A program made the translations under genes and the position numbers. The notes under the pieces were generated by a model, which made no database searches, was not told the origin of the DNA, and worked only from the letters and a program-made list of their open reading frames with translations. This document shows, one piece after another, positions 1 to 7,787 of a stretch of 54,655 nt of DNA. Numbering within the stretch: the stretch's first letter is position 1; the number at the start of each line of letters is the position of its first letter. This DNA comes from Serratia sp. Ag1 (GTDB taxonomy: Bacteria > Pseudomonadota > Gammaproteobacteria > Enterobacterales > Enterobacteriaceae), in NCBI RefSeq assembly GCF_000743355.1, contig NZ_JQEI01000039.1, forward strand, positions 1-54,655, read 5' to 3'.

Positions 1-1013
1 TCACCGACAGCAATCACCGGCTTGCCTGCGGCAGCGTCCGGCATGTTCTCCAGGTAGTGAACCGGGTGGCCCAGCAACATATCGGGGTCACCGGCTTGCA
101 GACGATCGCGCCAGATGTAATCCCCGTTGCCGTTCTTCAGCTTTTGCAGCATGGCGGCGGTATTGGAGTTCATCGCCCACACTGCATTACGGCGGTAGCG
201 GCGGCGCAGCTTAAAGACCAGATCGATCAGCTCATCAGCGGTGGGGGTAGCACCAGCGGAAACCATCTTTTCCAGGGTACCGAATGGACGGGTGCGATCG
301 CCTTTAGCCTCACGCGGATAGGACAGGAACCCTTTTGACTTCTTGGCCCCGTCACCGCTTACCAGGTCGGTTTCTTCGGTTTCAGCAAAGGTGTCGCTAA
401 TCTCTTCGGTCAACCAGCCCAGAATATCCACATCGCTGAAGTCTAGGATTTCCTGGGTGGTTTTCGGGTAAGCGTAGATAGGGTTCAGCTTGATGCTGAC
501 CTCTTCCAGCTTAGGCGTCGCGGTTTCGTCACGGGCTTCACCTTCAATGCCACGTCCTACCGCCGCGCCGCCTACGGACACGAGTTTTTTGTATTCGTTG
601 GATTTGGTGGTTTTCACCGTGCAGATCTGGCGCATCACGCTTTCATCCATCAGCATGCGCATGATCTCAGTATCCAGCTCAGGGATAACGGAATAGCCGC
701 CGCTCTCATTGACGGTGGTAGACAGCATCCGGGTTTCACCGGTCATGATGTAGTGGCGCAACTCTTCATTGGTGATGGTCTTACCGTCTTTGGCTGGTTT
801 GGCGTTGCCACCTTGGGCACGTTCTTCATCGGCCAGGGATTCATAACGGGCAATATCAGCCTGTAGGGTGTCGGCCTGGGTGCGGAGCTCGTCAAACTGT
901 TTGGCTTCGTCTGGGTTAAGGCTGCGTTTCTCTTCTTCGGCCTTGGTCAGCAGGGAGCGCATTTGGGTGGCGAGTTCGGCTTTCTTCTGGCGGAGTTCAA
1001 TCAATTTTTTCAT
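1..1013 (-). CDS. HK97-fold phage major capsid protein (partial, 3' end outside window)
   Basis: Translating the minus strand from the ATG at 1013 gives 337 codons without a stop, running off the window. Residues 1-70 are a charged coiled-coil (KKLIELRQKKAELATQMRSL), the delta or scaffold-like arm typical of HK97-type capsids. The body then follows, with segments such as SVIPELDTEIMRMLMDESV and, near the edge, HPVHYLENMPDAAAGKPVIA, which matches the family's conserved 'G.PV...MP....G.P...GD' stretch. Family members are about 390-410 residues, so about 60 residues are missing. It lies downstream of a satellite-type primase on the same strand. Protease, portal and terminase genes would be expected to the left but cannot be seen here. 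Confidence 0.88.
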   Translation of the reverse strand, partial: MKKLIELRQKKAELATQMRSLLTKAEEEKRSLNPDEAKQFDELRTQADTLQADIARYESLADEERAQGGNAKPAKDGKTITNEELRHYIMTGETRMLSTTVNESGGYSVIPELDTEIMRMLMDESVMRQICTVKTTKSNEYKKLVSVGGAAVGRGIEGEARDETATPKLEEVSIKLNPIYAYPKTTQEILDFSDVDILGWLTEEISDTFAETEETDLVSGDGAKKSKGFLSYPREAKGDRTRPFGTLEKMVSAGATPTADELIDLVFKLRRRYRRNAVWAMNSNTAAMLQKLKNGNGDYIWRDRLQAGDPDMLLGHPVHYLENMPDAAAGKPVIAVG

Positions 1014-1228
1014 AGCGGTTTCCGTGTAATGTGAATACAGACGGGAAACCAACTCAGAGAGGGAAGCCGCTTAACAGATTTCCAGTGCGGAAAGGTGGGA
1101 GTTAAACGGCTAAAGTGACGGCTCCCGTCGGAGTGTCACCCCTCAACATATACAGCAGAATAAAATAGTAAACAGGCTGTTTTTGTCCTGAACGCTAGTA
1201 AACAATCGCGAACAGAACATTTACAAAA

Positions 1229-1531
1229 CTATCCTTTGGCAAGGTCTAAGGCATCATCTAATAAGCGTCTTTCCCTTTTAAGTTGCTCAATGAGAATATC
1301 AATGTGTTCCTTGCTGGTGGCAAGAACTTCACCTGAAAACTGGTGTATCAAGAAACCGTGGTGATCGACAAAAAAGAAAGCCTCCCGCTTCACCATATTG
1401 CGGTATTCACTCAGGGGCATCATTTGCAAATCACTTCCACCATCAGGAATACCAAACAGGTTTTTATGGTCGGCGATCTTCTTGATGTTAACTTTTGAAT
1501 ACGTCATTTCATCTTGGTTGGTGATGTTCAT
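1229..1531 (-). CDS. Small hypothetical protein of the satellite
   Basis: This 100-residue protein starts at an ATG preceded by a good GAGGT ribosome site (about 1533-1540). It has no signal peptide or membrane segment. The middle holds FFFVDHHGFLIHQFSGEVLA and the end is a charged, probably helical tail (HIDILIEQLKRERRLLDDAL). I do not recognise the family. It lies between the capsid gene and the iteron block on the same strand, so it may be a satellite-specific structural or regulatory protein, but nothing in the sequence fixes its role. Confidence 0.6.
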   Translation of the reverse strand: MNITNQDEMTYSKVNIKKIADHKNLFGIPDGGSDLQMMPLSEYRNMVKREAFFFVDHHGFLIHQFSGEVLATSKEHIDILIEQLKRERRLLDDALDLAKG

Positions 1532-1573
1532 TTTTACCTCTCATTTTATAGAAAAAAGTTTTTTACTACTAAA

Positions 1574-1792
1574 ACTGTCCGTACTGTCCGCCCTCGTCAT
1601 TTTTTAAATATAAATCATTAAGTTAAGCCGTCAGACAGTTGTTAGAAAACTGTCCGCCACTACCCGCCCAAACTATCCGCCACGAGTCGGACAGTTCAGA
1701 CACTTAACACCAACTATCCGCCCACTGTCCGCCCTACTTAATTAACTGTATTTACTATATTTTTATTATAAGGGCGGACAGTTCAGACAGTT
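1574..1792. repeat. Iteron cluster with AT-rich block: candidate replication origin of the satellite
   Basis: Copies of ACT(G/A)TCCGCC(C) or a shortened ACTGTCCG lie in forward orientation at 1574-1581, 1583-1593, 1649-1658, 1672-1681, 1713-1723 and 1724-1734. Inverted copies lie at 1686-1696 and 1772-1782, with weaker AACTGTCTGA-like half copies at 1630-1640 and 1782-1792. A block at about 1738-1770 is almost pure A/T and lies between the last forward copies and the inverted copy. The cluster directly follows the helicase-primase gene. In phage P4 the alpha replication protein binds repeated iterons at its origin, and this arrangement looks the same, so I infer an origin. Confidence 0.7.
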
Positions 1793-1817
1793 TATTGAAG
1801 AAAAACTATATTACTGC

Positions 1818-3566
1818 CTAACCCCCTATAGGCTCATCGCCTCCCATGGCCGCTGGCAGCCACTCTTCGGCCTCATCCAGTAACGTGATGTTGGACTGGA
1901 TACGGCCACGGGTTGCTTTCTTCTTGGATTCGGCCTTCTTATACTCCTTGCCATACTCGGCCATAGCGCCCGGCATATCCTTACCGAACCGAGTTAACGA
2001 CACCGGCTTACCCAGGCCATGTGCTGACATGTAGGCCATATAGGCGTGGTATAGATAACGCCGTGGCGCAAAGGGAATAATCTCAGCATTGCCTATGAAC
2101 ATTCCTTCACACTCCACAAGCGCCATCAGGTAGCCGCAAAAATCCACCAGCGAATCCCCCTCACGCTTGATGGCTAACGCTTCCTCAGATTGCCGCTGTT
2201 CCAGTAAAAGCCCTTTGGCCTCCTGTTGCTTGGCAAAGCGGGTTAGCAGGTGCCGGATGATAACCGCCAGCTCTGCCTCAATCTTTTCAGGTAGGTGAAT
2301 ATCACGTTCCCCATCCGGCACCACATCGGCAAAGTTAAAAATCACCCTACGCCGTGATATGCCCCCACTGCGATCGCTGAAGGTCATTGAGTTGTTATTC
2401 ACCGCCAGCACCACAGCAGGGATCCGCATCGAGTAAGGCGCTTTGTATTTCGGGTCTACGGCTACCTTGTCGCCGCCTGTAATGGCTTTGATCCCCGAAC
2501 CGTCACCAGCATAACGGGCCATATCAGACAGCACGATCAGCGAGGCACCGACAATCAACTCCCGCTCCTTGGGGTTCTCCAGTGAGGACATGCTGGCGGC
2601 CACCGTATTACCTTTACCGGCCAACATGGTGCAGACCTCGGCAAACACACTTTTACCGCTGCCGCCCGGCCCGGTGACTTCAAGGAATAGCTGCCAGTCA
2701 TACCGGTTCGCCATCACCATATAGAGCGCAGCCAGTACCCGATCAGCCTTACGGGTATTCCCCCCTGTGGAACGGGTTAACCACTTCCAGAAGTTTGGTG
2801 CATGGCTGGCCAGTGTTTCCCCTTCGTGCGCCTGGCTGAATTCGACGCCGCTGGCGATCAGCAACCAATCCTCTCGGCGGTGTGGCCGGAATTCCCCGGC
2901 CTTAGTATCAAATACCCCGTTGGTGAACCCGATAAGGTGCCGCTCTGTGGCCCCCATACGGGGCAGGCTCAGTTTCATGGTATCCACGGCGGATTTGATG
3001 CCCGGTTGTGAGTAAGAGATCTCGGCCTCACGGTAGATCGCCGCCATTTCCCGCTGCAGCTCTTTATCGGCTATAGGCTTCCAGATCACCCCGTCATAAT
3101 GATGAACGGTGTCAGAGTCGCCATGTATTGCCAGCGCCCCACTGTAGCGAGCCAGAAGCACATCACCGCGCTGGCTGGCCCCCATCTGGTTAAGGGCCGG
3201 GGTTGCCGCTGGTTCTGGCGGTGCCGCATTGAACAAGCCGTTAATCCGGTCAGAATCAGCCAGTACGGCCACCAGCTCTTTACGGTCGATAAACTCCAGC
3301 GCTACCGCTTCGCGCTTCTCCCTGGCAGATTCAGGGGTACGGCTGGAAATAAAGCCGTTATCCGCCAACCACTCCGGGGTAACATTCCCGATAGCAAGGG
3401 CATGTAGCTTTCTTGCCAGATCGTTAAGTGGCGTTCCTGCCGTGGTTTGGAGAATGGCTTTTGCCGCTATGGCTTTCTCTACGGGGCGACCATTAACCCA
3501 GCGATAGACGCAGGAGAACAGCTCATTCGGCCATTGGCTGGTACTCACCTTCTGCGGTTTGCTCAT
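1818..3566 (-). CDS. D5/P4-family phage helicase-primase (SF3 ATPase)
   Basis: The protein has 582 residues. A superfamily-3 helicase core is visible: Walker A GPGGSGKS at about residues 299-306, a Walker B-like LIVLSDMA at about 343-350, and a motif C-like stretch AVVLAVNNN ending at about 391. The DNA_primase_D5_N-type region precedes it and a basic C-terminus follows (KKAESKKKATRGR). P4 alpha is longer (777 residues) and carries an N-terminal primase zinc region that I do not see here, so primase activity is less certain than helicase activity. The ATG overlaps the stop of the upstream small gene (ATGA), so the pair is translationally coupled. Its likely target is the iteron block at its 3' side. 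Confidence 0.87.
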   Translation of the reverse strand: MSKPQKVSTSQWPNELFSCVYRWVNGRPVEKAIAAKAILQTTAGTPLNDLARKLHALAIGNVTPEWLADNGFISSRTPESAREKREAVALEFIDRKELVAVLADSDRINGLFNAAPPEPAATPALNQMGASQRGDVLLARYSGALAIHGDSDTVHHYDGVIWKPIADKELQREMAAIYREAEISYSQPGIKSAVDTMKLSLPRMGATERHLIGFTNGVFDTKAGEFRPHRREDWLLIASGVEFSQAHEGETLASHAPNFWKWLTRSTGGNTRKADRVLAALYMVMANRYDWQLFLEVTGPGGSGKSVFAEVCTMLAGKGNTVAASMSSLENPKERELIVGASLIVLSDMARYAGDGSGIKAITGGDKVAVDPKYKAPYSMRIPAVVLAVNNNSMTFSDRSGGISRRRVIFNFADVVPDGERDIHLPEKIEAELAVIIRHLLTRFAKQQEAKGLLLEQRQSEEALAIKREGDSLVDFCGYLMALVECEGMFIGNAEIIPFAPRRYLYHAYMAYMSAHGLGKPVSLTRFGKDMPGAMAEYGKEYKKAESKKKATRGRIQSNITLLDEAEEWLPAAMGGDEPIGG

Positions 3567-3901
3567 AGCTGCGGCCTCACTGTCATGGTGAATTTGCCGA
3601 TCAGCGGGTGGTACCAGTATTTACTGCCGTATTTGCGCTTTGCTCCCTTGATGATGATCAGCGCCGCCTTTCTGAAATTGGCTTCATGCACGATGTGGCC
3701 GTGGCCCTGCTTCACAATCATCACGCCGCTGTTACGCGCCAGTTCTTCCGCTTTGCTGGTGGAGAGGCCCATTTCAGCGGCCAGAGTGGTTAATGGGGCC
3801 ATGCCTTCCGGCAGGGTGTCTTTACGCAGCAGGGAGGTTAAAGCCAGCTCAAGCGCTTCTACCCGCTTTACCAGTTCGTTGAATTTCAGTGGGCTGATCA
3901 T
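3563..3901 (-). CDS. Small hypothetical protein coupled to the primase gene
   Basis: This 112-residue protein overlaps by 4 bp (ATGA) both the gene before it and the primase after it, so it belongs to a tight translational unit. The N-terminus (KFNELVKRVEALELALTSLL) is a likely coiled coil. The middle (PLTTLAAEMGLSTSKAEELA) reads like a helix-turn-helix and is followed by a basic end. DNA binding is plausible from this layout, for example as a replication accessory or regulator, but no family is recognised. Confidence 0.7.
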   Translation of the reverse strand: MISPLKFNELVKRVEALELALTSLLRKDTLPEGMAPLTTLAAEMGLSTSKAEELARNSGVMIVKQGHGHIVHEANFRKAALIIIKGAKRKYGSKYWYHPLIGKFTMTVRPQL

Positions 3902-4188
3902 TGTTTTTTCTCCCGTAACCGGTAAGCGAGGTTTTCTTTTGCGTGCGTTGCACCGTGAGCTATCCGAGCAATGCTTTGCAGCATTTCGCCTAGCCTGTAC
4001 ATGTCCGTCTTTGCCTGGTCGGCGTCATAGCTTTCACTCTCAGCAGCCCAAAACATCAGGCTTCCTATTGCTGAAATGCCCTCAAGAATGCTGTCATGCA
4101 CGACCGAAGCGGCTTGCCGAAGCTCCTTTACATCCTCGAGTGGCGCGTTGCGGCCGTCATTGATCAGCCAGTAAGCATCTTTACGCAT
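3898..4188 (-). CDS. Small hypothetical protein, possibly helical
   Basis: I chose the ATG at 4188 because a strong GGGAGG site lies just upstream (about 4194-4200). An earlier GTG at 4248 in the same frame has no such site. The 96-residue product (starts MRKDAYWLINDG) is acidic and mostly helical in appearance, with LEGISAIGSLMFWAAES in the middle. It overlaps the stop of the preceding gene by 8 bp and the next ATG by 4 bp. Similar small proteins commonly sit between the Icd/Ash gene and the primase in P4-like satellites. The function is unknown. Confidence 0.65.
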   Translation of the reverse strand: MRKDAYWLINDGRNAPLEDVKELRQAASVVHDSILEGISAIGSLMFWAAESESYDADQAKTDMYRLGEMLQSIARIAHGATHAKENLAYRLREKKQ

Positions 4189-4414
4189 GGTGGCCTCCCG
4201 TTTGGCGTGAATTTGCAACGTTTTGGCGTTCTTCTGCTGAGAGGTCACCCAGAAATACCGCCACCTCTCCAGCTAGATCGCTGGCAAGATCAACGAGGTT
4301 TCCACCATCTGCGGAATCAACCCCATCAAACCGATGCGCTGATACCACGGATAAGAGCGAGGCTAACTGGTAGGCTTTTTCTGATGCCTGGGTAAGCGTT
4401 AATTCCTTAGACAT
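4181..4414 (-). CDS. Small hypothetical protein of the satellite
   Basis: The ATG at 4414 has an excellent GGAGG site at about 4421-4425, giving 77 residues (starts MSKELTLTQASEKAYQLA). It looks soluble, acidic and helical. The start overlaps the end of the Icd-like gene by 8 bp and the stop overlaps the next ATG by 8 bp, making it part of a polycistronic minus-strand unit leading to the primase. No family is recognised. Confidence 0.65.
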   Translation of the reverse strand: MSKELTLTQASEKAYQLASLLSVVSAHRFDGVDSADGGNLVDLASDLAGEVAVFLGDLSAEERQNVANSRQTGGHHA

Positions 4415-4622
4415 GGCGCACCTCCACTGGCAGACGGGCAGCAAATGACAGGATGAAGTGAGGAGCCAGAACCTTACGGGCTTCGCGTTCGGTGTGTGCC
4501 TCTACGGATAAGCGGCAGGGCTTGGCTTCACGGTCAATGCGAGAGATCGCCAGAAAGCGCCATGTGTACTTATTAGGGGTGAGGGAATTCCGCCCGGTTA
4601 AGGGTGTGATATGATCTAACAT
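4407..4622 (-). CDS. Icd-like / Ash-family satellite protein
   Basis: The C-terminal half carries the pattern of host cell division inhibitor Icd-like (Ash) proteins of P4 and related satellites: KYTWRFLAISRIDREAKPCR, then VEAHTEREARKVLAPHFILS, then FAARLPV. The frame stays open far upstream to 5480, but the ATG at 4622 has a proper GAGGT site (GAGGTAGCTATG) and gives 71 residues, close to the small proteins of this family. Part of the upstream open frame runs antisense to the gene at 4819-5022 and through hairpins, so I treat it as non-coding. It is the first gene of the minus-strand unit that ends with the primase. Known members are small proteins expressed early from P4-type elements. Confidence 0.72.
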   Translation of the reverse strand: MLDHITPLTGRNSLTPNKYTWRFLAISRIDREAKPCRLSVEAHTEREARKVLAPHFILSFAARLPVEVRHV

Positions 4623-4698
4623 AGCTACCTCGTTACTCATGATAACGTTGGTGGTAAGAGGCCCGGTTAGTGCTCCAACACTGCCGGGCTTCGCTATT

Positions 4699-4790
4699 TG
4701 CACCATGTTCAAAATCAAGGTGCACAAACACCATATATCTAGGTGCATATACACGTCAACGCTTTTATTTTCTTTTCTTACCTGTATAGT
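4699..4790. promoter_or_regulatory. Divergent control region with repeated GGTGCA sites
   Basis: Between the Icd-like gene (minus) and the RHH-like gene (plus) are GGTGCA at 4719-4724 and 4742-4747, an inverted copy TGCACC at 4699-4704, and a dyad GGTG-N6-CACC at 4719-4732. A -10-like TATAGT lies at 4785-4790, about 29 bp before the plus-strand ATG. The layout suits a repressor or activator operator controlling both directions. Which protein binds (the RHH-like product or the host phage's repressor) is inference. Confidence 0.45.
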
Positions 4791-4818
4791 GTTCCTACAC
4801 CAATGTAAGGGGAACAGC

Positions 4819-5022
4819 ATGGCAACAGGCTTTAAGAACAACCGCTCAACAACAAAGGGAATCCGCTTTCCGCATGAGTTAATTGAAGAGATCGACGCGA
4901 GCGTAGAACGTGAGAAACCAGAAAACCCCGGAGCTAACTTTTCTTCATGGGTGCTGGATGCCTGTGGGCGCAAACTCAAAGCGGAGCAGCGCAAGAAGGC
5001 CAAGGAAGAACCAAAGGGCTGA
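4819..5022 (+). CDS. YlcI/YnfO-like small protein (possible ribbon-helix-helix)
   Basis: This 67-residue protein starts at an ATG with an AAGGGGA site 5-6 bases upstream. The sequence STTKGIRFPHELIEEIDASV followed by NFSSWVLDACGRKLK has the shape of the YlcI/YnfO (DUF3950) family: a short N-terminal strand and two helices like ribbon-helix-helix repressors, then a basic tail. It is the only plus-strand gene in this arm of the satellite and is transcribed away from the Icd-primase unit. A role as the satellite's regulator at the adjacent GGTGCA repeats is likely but not shown. Confidence 0.68.
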   Translation: MATGFKNNRSTTKGIRFPHELIEEIDASVEREKPENPGANFSSWVLDACGRKLKAEQRKKAKEEPKG

Positions 5023-5476
5023 ACGAAAATTTCCGTTGAGTGGTTATCGCCTGGGCCGCACGACAATGCCGGATACCCGACCAGATCGAACTGCGCCAGC
5101 GGCGCGGTTAAATGAGTGACAGGGCTCAAGTTTGAGCTTTGTTTGCTTATCAGTCGGTTAGATACGGGATTTTCGGTAACAGATACTTGTCCTCTGGCTG
5201 AGTAAAAGTTTACTACCGGGATTCCGGCAGTTTCTAAGACCGTTGGGGGAATTCCCCCAACGCTTATAACTGATTGATTTTGTTCCAGAGTGCAATTATG
5301 CACTCTGCTCAAAACCTGTCTGATATCGAACTCAGCCACCGGCTGGGTTCCACCAGCGATGCGAACATAATCGCACCGGTTGACCTGATCGATCGGTGTG
5401 ATAAGCTGGCCTTGTTTTGTGTAGTGACATTGGCGGCCCTGCAAGGCCGCTTTTGTTTTATGTGCCATACCCCACC
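5023..5476. other. Hairpin-rich non-coding stretch (possible satellite immunity RNA region)
   Basis: This 454-bp stretch has no convincing gene but several tight dyads: GCTCAA/TTGAGC at 5124-5137, a perfect 22-bp palindrome at 5241-5262 (half-site CGTTGGGGGAA), a stem CAGAGTGCA/TGCACTCTG at 5286-5307, and GCGGCC/GGCCGC at 5433-5450. A long open frame crosses it on the minus strand but is hard to reconcile with these structures and with the antisense gene. In P4 the region between the early promoter and the first genes encodes the short CI RNA that gives immunity. This stretch has the right place between alpA and the Icd-primase unit, so an RNA is plausible. Confidence 0.4.
5433..5460 (+). terminator. 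Rho-independent terminator, plus strand
   Basis: The stem GCGGCC / GGCCGC (5433-5438 and 5445-5450) with a 6-base loop is followed by TTTTGTTTTA. It would end plus-strand transcripts coming from the gene at 4819-5022 just before the convergent alpA gene. Confidence 0.65.
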
Positions 5477-5692
5477 TCACACCGTTTTATTGGTGATTAC
5501 TTTCGGCTGGCTTTGCAACCATTCCTGAATCTCTGAAAGCATCCAGCCAACGGCACGGCCACCGAGCTTGCGGCGTGCAGGGAATTTACCTTCTTTTTCC
5601 ATTAAGTGGCGTTTAGTGCGGCATGTGCCGGTCATTTTCCGGCATTCCGCTTCACGGACAATGCGATCGGTGAAAGATTGTTGATTGTTCAT
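5477..5692 (-). CDS. alpA: AlpA-family transcriptional regulator
   Basis: This 71-residue protein of the AlpA/phage_AlpA type has a MerR-like winged HTH with the hallmark order CRKMTGTCRTKRHLMEKEG then FPARRKLGGRAVGWMLSEI and EWLQS. I prefer the second of two adjacent ATGs (5692) because it sits 6 bases from the GGAG site. AlpA proteins activate integrase or excision genes of P4-like and CP4-57 elements, and in Gram-negative PICIs alpA marks the regulatory module. It is placed between the hairpin region and the integrase-coupled gene on the same strand. Confidence 0.88.
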   Translation of the reverse strand: MNNQQSFTDRIVREAECRKMTGTCRTKRHLMEKEGKFPARRKLGGRAVGWMLSEIQEWLQSQPKVITNKTV

Positions 5693-5745
5693 CATTGCTC
5701 CTTACGGTTTAAGTGGGTTCGTAAGGAGCCTAAGGTGAAAAAATA

Positions 5746-6567
5746 CTACTTTTTGTCGTTTTCCACAGTTGGCGTGGGAATTCCCACATAATCAAGCTCT
5801 ATATCTTTTAAATAATCAGCAAGAGTTGAACCAGTCACCGGCGGTTTAATCCCCATCTTCTGTAAATCTATTAGAAAATCACCAGTACCTCTCTCCTCAT
5901 TAAGAAGTGATCTGGGCTTTTCAGATGAGCCTTTTCCATACGCTATCTCTATTAATGCTTTTATCAATTTATTCTGTTTTGATCCGTTTTGTACTCTTGT
6001 CCTCTTTTCGCTGGCAATATCAAGATCTCCGGCAAAAACCTGAAAATTACCATATTCCTTAATATTATTAAATTCACTAGCCATTACACATAAATATTTC
6101 ACATTCACGCTAATAGGTATTCCCATGAAACTTATAAGAACATCATTATTAGAGTCATAAGATGATTTTACAAAAAGTGAATCAATTAATATATTATCAT
6201 CACCACTGAATTCAAGATTAACTATATTAGAGTCTCCAATGTAGAAAAAACCATAAATTGATTTACCATAATAACCTGGATGATTCCAATTTCCAGCCCT
6301 CTCCAAGTGCTCCAAATCATTAATAATCCACCCATGATCTTTTAGGTACTTACCAACAAAATCATCATAAAAGCCGGGTGAGTTTTTTACTTCATTACTA
6401 AAACCAACACCGATATACCTGTCAGGTTCGTTTTTAAAATCCACGTCAATAAACACGGAAATGTTCATAGCTCCGGTTGATGCATAATGAATAATATCGT
6501 TCACGCTGCATCCCATTTTAGCTGCTGCCTCTGGTAATGGGTAATATAAACGCATCGGTAGTTTCAT
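5746..6567 (-). CDS. Unknown protein coupled to the integrase gene, AT-rich
   Basis: The protein has 273 residues. The first 40 (YYPLPEAAAKMGCSVNDIIH) look like a MerR/excisionase-type helix-turn-helix reading head seen in satellite and prophage proteins. The central part is an AT-rich, beta-looking unknown domain (NDVLISFMGIPISVNVKYL). The end (KQNKLIKALIEIAYGKGS, then RSLLNEERGTGDFLIDLQKMG) is helical. Its ATG overlaps the integrase stop by 4 bp, so the two are translationally coupled. Base composition is clearly more AT-rich than its neighbours, which suggests separate acquisition. It could be an excision or regulatory accessory or cargo such as defence. I cannot tell which. Confidence 0.7.
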   Translation of the reverse strand: MKLPMRLYYPLPEAAAKMGCSVNDIIHYASTGAMNISVFIDVDFKNEPDRYIGVGFSNEVKNSPGFYDDFVGKYLKDHGWIINDLEHLERAGNWNHPGYYGKSIYGFFYIGDSNIVNLEFSGDDNILIDSLFVKSSYDSNNDVLISFMGIPISVNVKYLCVMASEFNNIKEYGNFQVFAGDLDIASEKRTRVQNGSKQNKLIKALIEIAYGKGSSEKPRSLLNEERGTGDFLIDLQKMGIKPPVTGSTLADYLKDIELDYVGIPTPTVENDKK

Positions 6568-7787
6568 TTTCTCACCTGCAACAAAATAACATTGTCATGT
6601 TCACCGGCCAGCAGTTCCAAACGCTCACACCACATATTCAGCGCCTCCAGCTTTTCCGGCATATATTGGCTGAGGTTATAGACCGCCATCACTCCCGGCA
6701 TGATATGGCCGAGCAGTTGTTCAACGACATGCGGAGCAATACCCAGATCATTAAGTTTGGTGGCGAACGTGCGCCGGATATCGTGAAGTGACCAGGATTC
6801 AGCATGGCCTAAACGCTTCCAGACCAAACGGCCCCAGGCGCTTACCGCGCTTGATTCCTTTACCTCACCCAGTAGTAAGCCGCTGGCTTTATTCTGGCGG
6901 TGTAGCTCCTCGATAAACGGCCTCATGGCTTCCGGCACCGGACGGACTATTTTAGCCCCACCCTTGCTGTGCTCCTTCGGTACCGTCCATACCCACCTTT
7001 TCAAATCCCATTCTGACCAGGTAGATAATCTGGCTTCTTGAGAACGGCAGCCGAACACCACCAGCAAGCGCAGCATGGCGGCGTAGTAAGGTTTGAACTT
7101 TAATTGCTGGCTGGCCTTCCATATCTGGCCGATCTCGTCGTCTGTGTGGACTCTGTCGCCCTTATCCTGCTTGCTGCCCACGTCTGGTATGGTCAGATCA
7201 TCCAAAACGTTGCTGATGGCATAGCGCCGTACACGGCAGAATTTAAGAGCCTGCTTGCACATCTGGAAGACATAGCCCGCCGCTACCGGCGTTTCTTTCT
7301 TCATCCGATCGAAGCATTCCAACCAGTGACGGGTTTCACACTGTGACAAAGGCAAAGCGCCGATATAGGGGTAAATGTGCTTTTCGAGCTGGGCTTTGTG
7401 TCGTTCGACGTTGGCGCGGTGATCGGTGGCGTACTCGTTGATCCAGTATTTCAAAGCATCTTCAACGGTAACAGGCTTGAGGGTTTCAGCTATCGTAAGG
7501 TTTAACTGGTGCTTGGGGTCTTTGCCTTCCGCCAGCCAGGCACGACACTGATCGCGCTTTTCCCGCGCCAGCTTAAGACTCATATCCGGGTAGTTCCCCA
7601 GCTTCAAGCGTTGAGGTTTAGCCTCACGGCCACCCAGGCGATAGGCAAAGTGCCAAGTCATAACACCAGACTTCATGACTTTGATGCTCAGGCCGTCACC
7701 GTCAGCGTAAAAGTTATCGCTAGGGCTCTCCCGTCCTATCATTTTTCTCAGCGTTGCATCGCTCAATTTGTTGGTTGCACCGGCCAT
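6564..7787 (-). CDS. int: P4-type tyrosine integrase
   Basis: I chose the ATG at 7787, giving 407 residues (MAGATNKLSDATLRKMIG). Codons before it are open, but the arm-binding DUF4102-like N-terminus begins here, with GDGLSIKVMKSGVMTWHFAY and RLKLGNYPDMSLKLAREK. The catalytic domain shows the active-site set: Arg in FGCRSQEARL, Lys in EHSKGG, His and Arg in LHDIRRTFATKL, His in LLGHIMPG and Tyr in the VYNLSQY region. It integrates and excises the satellite at a host attachment site. It is the outermost island gene on this side, so one island boundary should lie between it and lpxP. Confidence 0.93.
   Translation of the reverse strand: MAGATNKLSDATLRKMIGRESPSDNFYADGDGLSIKVMKSGVMTWHFAYRLGGREAKPQRLKLGNYPDMSLKLAREKRDQCRAWLAEGKDPKHQLNLTIAETLKPVTVEDALKYWINEYATDHRANVERHKAQLEKHIYPYIGALPLSQCETRHWLECFDRMKKETPVAAGYVFQMCKQALKFCRVRRYAISNVLDDLTIPDVGSKQDKGDRVHTDDEIGQIWKASQQLKFKPYYAAMLRLLVVFGCRSQEARLSTWSEWDLKRWVWTVPKEHSKGGAKIVRPVPEAMRPFIEELHRQNKASGLLLGEVKESSAVSAWGRLVWKRLGHAESWSLHDIRRTFATKLNDLGIAPHVVEQLLGHIMPGVMAVYNLSQYMPEKLEALNMWCERLELLAGEHDNVILLQVRK

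Noticed and set aside
4623-5480. Long minus-strand open frame upstream of the Icd-like gene, which would make a 357-residue protein
   Set aside because: It runs antisense to a gene with a good ribosome site, crosses several perfect hairpins, has no family pattern before the last 71 residues, and a strong GAGG-ATG start lies at 4622.
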